NCBI GenBank assembly: GCA_049999725.1
Contig: JBNGIS010039156.1
Coordinates: forward strand, 1-64,000
Source of the DNA: Haplomitrium mnioides
Taxonomy: Eukaryota > Marchantiophyta > Haplomitriopsida > Calobryales
Direction: 5' to 3'
Length of the DNA stretch: 64,000 bases
Of the stretch, positions 47,301 through 59,065 are shown one piece after another. Each line of letters begins with the position of its first letter. The stretch's first letter is position 1. The notes beneath the pieces were generated by a model, which was given only the letters and a program-made list of their open reading frames with translations, searched no databases and was not told where the DNA came from. The translations under genes were made by a program, and so were the position numbers.

Positions 47301-50300
47301 GAAAGAAAAGTGACACAACATCTAAAAAAAAATTTTAAATAAAAAAATCAGACGCTGAGTGAATCACATGTCGAGGTTTCGATGGTCACTTCGCATTTAA
47401 CAATGCTGAAGGAACCACGAATCTTGAGTCGTGGGATACTCACTCTGCATTGAACATGTCACGCCCTTAAACTGCTGACCATGCAACACAAGTGAAATCT
47501 GCAACGCATGAAATAGAAACTCACCTTGCATTTCTTTTGTGAATTCTTTCCTTTGAATCTACAATATGTCGCTGAAAGCCAGTGATATTCCCAAGTTTGA
47601 TGGGAATTACTTCCATGTTTGGAAGCACCGAGTCAAACTACTATTGAAGGCAGAAGGTTTGCTTGACATTGTTGATGGGTCAGTGCAAAGGCCTTCTACC
47701 CCTCATGCAGTTCTGGGAATACCAACGTTTCATACTCCCCTAACTGGTCCAGGGAGCAGAATGGGATCATAAAGATTCTGTTGGTATGGCTATAATCACA
47801 AATTGCTTAGACAATAATCAAGTGGCACATGTATCATCATATGGTCATGCATCTCAAGCATGGGAAGCAGTTACCTTGCTGTGCGAGTCCCAAGATGCTG
47901 TGACTAGGATGTATCTGAGAGACAAACTGGCCACATTAAGCATGAGAGAAGGAGACAATCTAACAAGACATATTCATGAGTTAAGGTCTGACATGGAGCA
48001 GCTGTCAGCAGCAGGTGCTCCAGTCCACGATGAAGATGCAGTCCTGTCACTCATGAGAAGTCTTCCTGCATCCTATAGGCCATTGATGAATTCCTTGAGA
48101 GGAACTCCCAATCTCACATTACAAAGGCTGATCACCTATGTTCTTCAAGAAGAAACTATGTCTAAGACACAAGGTCTGTCTGACTCAATGTCAGCCCTGT
48201 ATGTGAATAAGAAGAACCCCAAGAACAATGGCACTAAAAACCAGTTTGTCAAATCTGAAGCATCAAGCAGTGATAACACCAGAAGAGAAGTCATATGCTT
48301 CAACTGCAATGGCTATGGCCACATAGCAAGAATTTGTCCAAGCAATAGAGCACAAAGAAAACCGAAAACTAAAGTTCAAAGTAATACAGCAGTAAGACCT
48401 AGAGATGACAAGAAAAGACAAGATGAGCCAGTGCACAGGCTCTATCTTACTAGTCACTCTAACACTGCAGGATTGTCACAAGAAGATTAAGATGATGTCT
48501 GATACATGGACAGTGGAGCCACAGCCCACATGACCCACGACAGACAGTGCTTCACTCACCATGAAGCATATTCACATTAACAGATTGTGTATCTTGGTGA
48601 CAATACCTGTCAGATAGTTAATGGTCAAGGCACAGTCAGGATAACACTTAATAATGGTCAAATAAGAGAAATATCTTAAGTGCTGTATGTGCCTGGTATT
48701 GCCAAGAATTTGTTTTCTGTAAGTCAGTTTGATAAGGCTCATGGGCAAACGAAATGGGAGCTGTGTTCTAATAGATGCTAAGGGAAAGCACCTTGCAACC
48801 TGCTCATTACACAACAAGTTGTATCAGATTGGCAGGTCCAGTCATGCAGAGGAAATAGTATGTGGAGCATCAACCTCTTCATCAACCGCAGAAATTGTGG
48901 CAACAGTGTCTTGGCCACATCAGCCAACCAAGGTTGAGACAGTTGATGGAAGAGAATATGGTTTCATGCTTAGACCTGACAGTTATTGCCAAGTCAATGG
49001 CATTTTAAAGACAGTACACAGTTCAAGTAAGAACATCTGTACCTGCAGGACCATTTTCATCTCCAGTGGGAGCTATCAGTAACATCAAAACAAGTCATAA
49101 ACAATGGAACACACATGACACCATCCCAGAAGAAGTAGATGGTCATGGATCTGGGGAGATGACTTGTAAGTTGAATACCTTATGGATTGAAGCAATCCTC
49201 TTGTTTATGGTACCAGAAGATGGACTCATTCCTGATAGAACTGAAGTTTTGTAAGTCAGGAGCAGACTCTAATGTCTACCTATACCAAAAGGAGTCAAGT
49301 CTGGTGATACTTGCCTTATATGTTGATGATACTGTTCTTGCCAGCAATGATATGATGTTGCTGACACAGATTAAGAGCTCATTGATGCAAGGTTTTGAGA
49401 TGACAGACATAGGTGAGATCCACTGCTGCCTTGGGATGGAGATTACCAGAAGCTGAATACATGTCCATATCGTGGGCATCTGCAGAAGCTGTTTGGCTGA
49501 GACATCTGTTATCTAACCATTGGGTTTGTGCAACCTGTTACCTACCGACATTATGACAACCAGAGTGCTACTGCACTGGTTTCCAACCCAAGGTTACATG
49601 AAAGAACAAAGCATGTTGATGTTCAGTATTACTATGTGCAAGGTTTGGTCAAAGATGGCAGCATCAAAGTTGTCTACTGCAGCACAAGTGAAATGACTGC
49701 AGATGTAATTACAAAGGGATTCTCTGGATACAAACATTTCTTCCTCAGTTGTAAGATGGGGTTGATAAGTGTTGAAGGATTGAAAGATTAGACCCTAAGT
49801 GGGAGTGTTGGAAATAGACATGTTCACACCTGCTATTGTAGTGTCCAATCTTTCCTGGATAAGATATATCCAGTTAAGATATATCTTATGTGCACCTGGA
49901 TATTATGTACACTTCAGGAGTTGCACTGGTTCACAAAGGTTGCAGCCCTTGCATGGGAAAGGACATTTCCTTCCACATATATGCTGGCTGCAATCCTGGG
50001 TGTAACTCGACCAGTTTTTCCACCTCAACTGAATATACTCCGAATCACCATCTAAAGCTGTACCAGTTGATTGCATGCATCTATGAGCTATTAGCCTTGA
50101 TGTTTGTTTAAAGATTTGTCATCAGAATGATCCTAACATAAGCTAATTGCTAATATGCTGAGAGATCAAATTCTAACACAAGTATCTATTGACAGTTTGC
50201 AATCAGCATCAAGTGCAGGCTTTGCAACTTCCTTTGCTGACTGAGCTCCTTGCATTCTGTCTCCAATCACCTGTCCTAAATATGTAGTGTACCCCTCCAA

Positions 50301-53300
50301 TCAAATGGGTTACTCAGACCATGCTTCATGCTGCGCAGCAAATTCAGGTGGCACTGAATAACAGCAGGTCGTGTACAGTCACTGTGATGATAGACACCTT
50401 TAACTCTGAGCAGTACATGCTGTGCTCGGATGTATATCATGAATATCCACCACTTAGCAAGTACTGGTCTATCTCCTCATACCATGTTGTTGAGGACCGC
50501 TCTAGTCCCTAGAGAGACTTCCAAAGGAGACACATACCTTGTGTTCCTTTCAGGTGCCTCAAACCCTGCAGGTTGCACCATACAGCTCACTTCCTTGAGA
50601 TCTTCATTCAGGAAACCTGACTTCACAGCCATCTAATGAACTTCACTGTCCATATCTGCTGCAATAATCAGTTAGCAGCGGATGATGTCAACTTCACCAC
50701 CGCTGGGGCAAAAGTTCCCGAAAAACAATACCTTCCTTCTGCAGATATCCCTAGGCTACCAGGTGTGCCTTGTACTTGGTGACTGCAGCTCCACACTTGA
50801 GCTCCCAAAACCCACTTGCACCCAATGGTTTTCCTGCCTTCTGGTAAATCTCTCAGAATCCAAGTCCCAATCTGTATCAACGATTGGTACTTATCTTTCG
50901 TAGCCTGCCCCCACTGTTTAGCATCTGTTCTTTTCATGGACTGCCTTAGGATTGTTCGTTCTTGCTCAAGAACAACTTTTGCATTACCTTCCTATCTTCC
51001 AAGCCTGACAATCAATCTACAGAGTCTCTGTCACTTCCTCACAAATTGCAATCCCTTTTCCTCGCTTTCTTCAGATTCCTCCAGGATAGCTGGTTCACCT
51101 TCTGCAAGTTGCTGCCCAGAAGTCTGACCAGCTTTCCATCACCTAAAGTAATCCTCAGAACATCAGGGAGGGCAGAGCTTGAAACTGGATATCCTTCATC
51201 CAATGGTTCCCTTCTTGTCTGCAGATTTTGTTACTGTCCCTTCACACATCCTTCACAGAACTCAAGTGAGGTAGATTGCTCCAAACCATGTTGCCAACCA
51301 TCCTGGCAAGCAACCTGATTCCTTGCTCTCCCAAGTGTCCAAGCCTGTGCTGCCAAAGATTTATTCCCTTCTATGAAGTTAGAAAATCTCAGGCTTTCCT
51401 CAACCGCTGGGATGTAATCCAATCTACACAGTTTCTCTCCCATGATACCAACATCAACTACCTTGCCAAGCTTATCCAGGGCTATGCAGCTATATGGGTC
51501 AAGGTTGCCCACCAAGCAAGTTCTGGTAAGTGCACTGGCTGACAAAAGTTCTCTTGTGCTCTCAGGTCCATAAAGGACTCTCCAGGATGTGGGTGGCGCT
51601 CCTGCCTCCCAATCCTTTAATACTGAGATGCACAATCTGTTACAATTGCATGTATTCCAAAGCTGTTACCCAACTTTGTCAACTCTGGGATCAGTTCTGA
51701 TGACATCCATTAATCAAACCTTTCTTGATGCCATGTGGCTGGATGCACCAGGTATCATGCTTCCTTGTCATCCATGTCTTCAAGTCAGGTTTATTAATCC
51801 TCGTCTTCAGATGATTCCTGTTCAACAACTACTACACTGGAGGTCTCCTGAGATTTCTCTCATCTCCTCCTTTAATGTTGTCAGCCAGTTTCTTCTTGCA
51901 GGATTTGGACAAGCGCCCAACCTTCTTGCAATAATAGCAGGCGCGTATCTCTGCATAATATCTCTCCTGTCTGATTCCTGTTCAACAACTGCTACACTGG
52001 AGGTCTCCTGAGATTTCTCTCATCTTCTCCTTTCTTGATGTCAGCCAGTTCCTTCTTGCAGGATTTGGACGAGCGTCCACCCTTCTTGCAATAATAGCAG
52101 GCAAATATCTCTGCAGGTATCTATCCTTGGCAATTAAATCATTATCATTCATCTTTTCTTTGTTGTGTCGCCTCTGCTCCTTACTGAGCAAGCGATTCAT
52201 CACGAATTACAGGTCTATGTCAGACCCCTTTGCTTTATCATCATGACGAAAGTGAATCTTCAGGAAGGCTGTTGAGCAGGACACATACCATGTCCTCCTC
52301 AATTCGTGATCGAAACTGCCTGCAGCTATCCAGCCATGGATTTGACCCTCATCACATGTACAGCCATAGTTGAACTTTCCTTCATCTGTACCAAGAAGAG
52401 TAGGTTCAGGAAAATTCTCTTCATAGTCACATTGCTCTCATAATTACTTGATAGAAAGTCCCAAGCCTCATGTGTATTGCTGCAGTTTCTCACCAACTCC
52501 AAAGATGAATTTCAAAGCTCAGCTATCACCGAACATTTCCTTTCTCTCCTAATGTCAAAACCAGGCATTTCTTGAGAGATCAGACCAAATTCTGTTTGGG
52601 AATCCTCAGTGATTTCCCTCAGGTCTTGATTGACCAAAAATTATTTTCATCTTCAATAAAAGATGAAAAAATCATCTCCTCCAAATTTCTGGCTATAGAT
52701 GTTGATTTCATCTTATCTCCAGAGATGAAACCCGTCTCCTCGAAATTTCTGGATTGTGCTCCCAATACCATTCTCAACTCAATGTGGGCCCATAACCTGT
52801 TAGAAAGTATACTCGGAATCCATGTGAAGTGTTGAGGAAGCTGTCGAGAGAGAGAACTTAAAACAAAATGTGCCGAAGGAGAATCAGAATCACAATATAC
52901 CAGAAATCACGAGTTATCAGACATCACCTTCGTGAGACAGCCAAAATCAGAACCGCAAGATACCAGATATCAGAATAGCTGCTTATCAGAAATCAGCTTC
53001 GCAAGACAGCTGAAATTAGAATCGAAGAGACAGAAAATTGCGATTAGGGTAGGACGTGATTTTTGGCAGGAAACTCACTGAAAACAATGTCGCTGCCTCA
53101 AAAATGCGATTTGCAGAAGGAGAAAACAAGATGCAGGAGGGTCGAAAAGCAGGAAAACGACTCATCTAGTGCTCATGACTCACAATCTGCTCTTTACCCT
53201 GGGAAAACGCTGGCTTACTGAGGATGCAACCCAAATGAGAGCCTCACGTTTTATGTACACTTAACGAATCAGCATTCGCTGGGATACACATGGGCGCCTG

Positions 53301-56300
53301 TAATCAGACAGGGGGCACAACAATAGTTGAACGTGGTAGGAGAATCACCTGAAGGCGGCATTACATGTGCCTGCCTTGAAATTGTCCTATTTAGAGCCTA
53401 TCACTCACTGCTCACTGCCACATGCATAAATGTCACAAGGGGGCCTTGAGCGAATAAATTTTGGCAGCCCCTCTGAAATGCCTATTAGCTAACTAGACTA
53501 GCTAGCCTTCACAACTAACAATAGTTAGTTCTCTCTATTTCCAGCAACAAAGATACATTTCCAAAATGGTATCAGAGCTGGCTACTTTACAGCAGCAAAG
53601 ATAAATTTCCAGCAACTAGCCCATTTGTGAGCTTCTCCACACTGCATGATTATCCACCATCTGGGTGAAATAAGCATGGACCTGCAGGTGCAGTTTGCTG
53701 CTTTTCCAGAACCATTCTCAGCACAAAGCCTCATCAAACTTCTGCACAATGAATGGTCCACACAGGGCACATGCTAAACAAGATTCAATCCAATTTGCGA
53801 ACTCCTTGAGGGCAGCCACTTTCATCTTGACCAAGGGGCAGAAGAGCTTCCCAATAATGAAAATCAAATGGCGATTTTCACTGGAATGACTGAAATCGTA
53901 ACTTCAAAGATTCAAATTTGTTGGAAATGTCATCAGAGGATAATTCGCTTCTTCATATAGCTATGAAGTTGTGGAGAGTAAAACTAACCATAACAACAAA
54001 TAAATGGAAGCTGCAATAGTCTAGGAAAAAACTACACACATCACAACTGTGCAACACATAGAGTACAGCCTTCATGATGTGGCGTCAGACACAAAGTTTC
54101 AGACAATTCAGCCTCATCATGACAAGCTGTCACAACTTCCTACTGGCTTCGTCAGTTCCAGACAGCAGGTCCTGATCAATCTTCGTACTGAGTTTCTGCC
54201 ACTTTCCGGAAGTAACGGGAAAACTCAGTCATGATGATGCCTAGCACTCCACCAAGAATCCAAACTAATCAAAATCTGTAGTTGATACTGTGAAGCAAAC
54301 ATCCAAGAGCATCCCAGAGAGGTCTGATGAAACGTTAGTGATTGGGGCCTTCTGCACCCTTAACATAGCCCATGAAGCATCACTGGTGACTACTTGGATT
54401 CAGAACATCCGCTAAAGTCACTGAATAATATAGCTATGAAGTTGTGGAGAGTAAAACTAACCACCAAAAAAAATAAATGGAAGTTGCAATAGTCTAGGGA
54501 AAACCTACACACATCACAACTGCGTAACACATAGAGTGCAGCCTTCACAAATGTGGTGTCAGACACAAAGTTTCAGACAATTCAGCCTCATCATGTGTAG
54601 CAGTGACAAGCTGCCACAACTTCTTGCTGGTTTCATCAGTTCCCGACAGCAGGTCCTGATCAATCTTCATACTGAGTTTCTGCCACTTTCCGGAAGTAAC
54701 AGGAAAACTCAGTCATGATGATGCCTAGCACTCCACCAAGAATCCAAACTAATCAAAATCTGTCAACTCTCAAGCATCAGCTTGCGACATCATTCATTTC
54801 ACTTTAGTTTGATCTTGCGAAGCAAACATCCTAGAGCATAACTCCCAGAGAGGTGCTTGGGGTCTTCTGCACCCTGAACATAGCCCAGATCCGCTTCTTC
54901 ATAGTGTGATTTCCTCCAGGCTTTCCATGGAACCAGAGACATGATAGTTTATCAAGCTATTAACTAGAGGGGCTAGAGTTCCTGTGAAGTTTTCATTGGT
55001 TACTAATGTTGATAATATTTTAGATTGATGGCCTAGGGCTTGTGTTGTACCTTAGAGGACTTGAATAGATTCTATTGGCATGTAGCTGTTGCTGGACTCC
55101 TTTGTGTCCCGACCTGGCTACTTTAGGGGGAGTGGTTTGCTTTGGTCCAATTGTTGATGCTTTTCTGCTTTGTCAGTTGTATTTGATGTTCGGAAATAAA
55201 GTTGCTTACTTCCTGTCAAAAAAAAAGACAATACAGTAATTGAAAAGCCATAAACAATGTGTAGAAAAAACTAGCAGGGTGGGACATGCACAAGACATAC
55301 CAACTAACTAGTGTTGTTGAGAGTCTGGTTGTGTAGGCAGGAACATAAAACCAGGAGCTCTGAATCAAGGGGGCAAGCCAATCTTGATACAGGTAGGTGA
55401 GAAATGCTTGCACAGTGCAGGATCTATCTGCAAACAGGTCATGATATCTGCCTTGGACTTTGAAGTATCTTGGGCAGGTAAAGATGAAGTGGTAGTCATC
55501 TTCTGTAACCTGTAGATCAGATGTAAGCAGATCAGCTGCTCTGGAAGAACATTATCATTGGCCCTGAACCACTTAGCAGTTTCATTGAGCAATATATGGG
55601 GGAACCTGTCCTCAGTTTTGCTGAATTTCGTTGATCCCAAACAATGAAGTGAGAATGTACATGAGTCGGAGTGATAAGCCACTTGTCAGGTATGGTCGAG
55701 TACAATGGAGATGGGTTGACCAAAGAGGTATAATTGATGGTCCTGGGGACTGTGTTGTAGGACTGCCAAAGGACTCTGAAGCAGTAAGATGCAAGGTGGT
55801 CCAACAAGCTGCTATCTGACTACGCTGGAAGAATTTTGATGTTGAGGTCCCATCTCTCCAGCCACTTCTGGCATTGGTTGCACCAGTTTGCAGGGTCTCC
55901 TGTAGCGGCTTGTCAAGATGCTTTCATGCCCATTTGCCAAAGACCATGGTTTAGTATTCTTGTCACCTCAATTGCATCCTGTTTGAATGAGAAGACTGCC
56001 CTCCATTCTCTTGTAAGCCATTCACCAACAGCCAGGATTTTGGCCTTTTCAAGATTTACACTCATGCCAGATTGATTACGAAATTGATGAAGGGCCTGGA
56101 GCTGTTGTCGTAGACATCAGGACAATGTCATCAGCATACAAGAGTATGGAGATGGCAGATGAAAGGAGTTTGGGGGCAGAACCTCCAGTGTCGGACAGCA
56201 GCTCTTCCAAGTTATCAATGAAGACCCTAAGGAGTGTTGATGAAAGAGGGCAGCCCTGTTTAACTCCAATGTTGCAATTTATAGGTTCAGATAAGTCCTG

Positions 56301-58011
56301 ATTAGTGAAGACACTGGCCAGAACTTCTTCAAAGCGGACTTGTACAGTCAGAATCCAGTCAGACAGAAGATTCAGGTCTTGTAGTCATTCACATTGTTTT
56401 GTTCATGGCATTGAGTCAATAGGCTTTTGAAAGTCCACAAAACACCAGTACAAGCCTCCGGTGCTGTTGTGGTTCTCTATAACTGATTAGATGGTGACAA
56501 AGTGGTCCATGGTGGAGTGGCCCCCTCAAAATCCAGCCTGTCCCTTAGCTCTAGGGTGGTATGTCTCACACCATTGAGTGATTTTGTGATTCAGGATTGC
56601 TTAATAGAATTTAGGCAAGAGGGGGCCAACCATGATGGTTTGATAATGAGCTGAGTTTTATCACTGGATTTGTAGAAGGGATAATGGTGTTGAGTTTCCA
56701 TTCATCCAGGAACCCAGTGCTGATCACTTGGTTGAACATGTCTGTGATCAGTTAGGTGCGGATTGATGTCCCCCATTTCAGCATTTGGGCTTGTAAACCA
56801 AGTAAGTCAGGGTCTTTTCATTGCTCAGTTTTTTAATCATTGGAAGCACGTCGCCTGCGCTGAAGATGACAGGCACTTGGAAGTTGCTCACCCAGGGACT
56901 GCCAGCTTTGACTTCAGGAAAATGGTATAAGGAGAGAGAGAGAGAGAATAGTTCTAATGCTCATGGTTCTTCATCACCCCTACATCTACCATGTTGCCCG
57001 AAGGAAATCAACCCCAGCTTCCTCTCAGAGTGATTATGCGGAAAATGAAAGTTTGCACAATGCCCAAAAGTTAGCTGAGTATAAATTACTTGGCCTCTTT
57101 TATTGGAGAGGGAGATAGGGACCCTGGAATGTGGGTTTGGAAAGACAACTCCCCCTCAGCAGCTATTCCACTGAGAAAGGACATCAGTTCATCCTGGACT
57201 GGCCATCTACAATCACTCCGGTTCTAAAATGCTGGAAAGCTCATGGTTTGATCAACTCTTCACACTCCTCCAGATGAACTGATATGTGGGATGCGAGCAG
57301 ATCAGTCAAAGAGGCCTCATTAATGTGGCTTATTGTCCAAAGAGGTGTGCAAGTCGGGAGGCTCAGGGAAAAAAAAGAGAAGCCTGGCTTTGAGATTGAT
57401 GCGAGATGTGTCTGCTGCAAGGAGGATTTACTGGAAGACGTCATTCACTGTTTCTGGCTTTGTCCTAGGATCAGCACTATCTGGAAATGGGCAGGAATCT
57501 CATTAACAGAGTAGTCTTCTCCATTTGGGAGAGTACCAAAAAGTGGAAGCCAACCTGGTAGCAATGCATCCTAGGCAACAAATCCCGAAGGCACTGGTTG
57601 TAGCTCAAGAGATCTGGTCTTTACTAAGAGGAATAGTACTTTACTTCATATGGCTTTCTAAGAATGCTATTGTGTTTGAGAAGTCGCACATGGATATGTA
57701 CTGCTTTAAAAGAAAATCTGGATGAGACTGATTGAGTACGGAAAAAAAGATTGGCGTAATGCTCGTAGAAACTGAAGCCTTTGACAGAACATGGGGTGCC
57801 AGGTATTTGCTCTGTATTTGTGATGGGGACACTTTACTGGAATTTTGATGTTAGCAGTGATATGGATTGAGGGTATTGGGTTACTGTTTTTTCTAGGCTA
57901 CATCCTGAAAGGGATTGATAGGTTGGTGGTTTTTGCTGCTTGGCCTGATTGCTGGCCACAGTTGTTCCTTTGATGCTTGAAAGCAAATAAAGTTGTTTAC
58001 TTTCGGTCAAC

Positions 58012-58064
<53 letters not shown>

Positions 58065-58953
58065 GTTATAAGTATTGAGAGAACTCCATGATTACAAACT
58101 CAGGTAGCCAAGAAGAAAGTTCATCAAGATGATCTGAACTGAAGATTAAAAAGACGAACAACCCACCTACCAACTCCCCCCCCCCCCCCCCCCCCCCTCC
58201 CCCCAATTTCCTTTTTAAGGAAACTACCTAGAGGAGCAGTGCAATGATGCACATTGTGTTCGTCAAGCACATGCCACAGACATCTTAATCAACACCATGA
58301 GTAGTATTGACGGGATATTACTACTTTACCACAGACTTCATCAGCTCCCAGCTGTGGATATATGTTACACCAAAGCCAAAACTAACATCCTACGTTTCTG
58401 TGACTTTTCCAGAATTGGTATAGGGAGAGTGAGAATTGAATTGAATTTTCTCACGTCCCAAACCAGCCAAAGGTGAGGGTACAATGTGTGCCCAAACCAG
58501 CCAAAGGTGAGGGTACAATGTGTGCCGAGGCGCAAGAAAAGATGCAACAAACAAAGCTGTAACCAATTGACAAAGTGAAGAAAAATTAAATCGGAACCTA
58601 GAGTCAGAGCCCCTGGCCCTTGATCTGAGGCCCAACTAAACCATCCTAGTAATAGATAACAGAAAAAGGGCTAATGCCACTAACATGCCTAGCTAGTATC
58701 CCTTGTTGCATAAAGTCCATGCAGCTGCACATATGTCTCTAACAAGTATCACATGAGATAGAGAATATATATGGTTGTGAAGTTGCGGAGAGCAAAACTA
58801 ACTACACAAGCAAATAAATGGCAGCTGCAATAGTCTAGGAAAAACCTACACACGTCACAACTGCGCAACACATAGAGTGCAGCCTTCACAATGTGGTGTC
58901 AGACACAAAGTTTCAGACTATTCAGCCTTATCATGTGTAGCAGTGACAAGCTG

Positions 58954-59006
<53 letters not shown>

Positions 59007-59016
59007 NNNNNNNNNN

Positions 59017-59065
<49 letters not shown>

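Larger units (their letters stand above)
46004..50178 (+). mobile_element. Nested Ty1/copia element with LTRs and a long flanking duplication
   Basis: LTRs are 46004-46377 and 49806-50178 (about 373 bp, TGTTGGAAATAG to TTCTAACA). The primer site TGGTATCAGAGCC follows the 5' LTR at 46378. Internal DNA holds gag, protease and small RT and RNase H pieces; integrase and most of RT are deleted. Instead of a 5-bp TSD, about 180 bp flank the element on both sides (45826-46005 and 50179-50356). Confidence 0.88.
44895..53614 (-). mobile_element. Ty1/copia element on the minus strand, hosting a nested copia
   Basis: LTRs lie at 53171-53614 (5' in element sense) and 44895-45347 (3'). On the minus strand the coding order is gag with duplicated zinc knuckle (about 52.5-51.8 kb), protease/pre-integrase (about 51.7-51.2 kb), RT start (50.94-50.36 kb) and RNase H (45.8-45.35 kb). 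Integrase is largely missing, as pre-integrase CEGCVKGQ is followed within ~300 bases by RT. A plus-strand copia at 46.0-50.2 kb splits RT from RNase H. The LTRs also contain AGCTCTGATACCAT, the reverse complement of a primer-site-like word, followed by a repeat of the LTR start. Confidence 0.78.

Noticed and set aside
54080-54120. Hammerhead-ribozyme-like text on the minus strand of type-A repeats (TGATGA ... GAAAC)
   Set aside because: The conserved C before UGAUGA is A, stem II needs an extra base, and no stem I or cleavage triplet pairs correctly.
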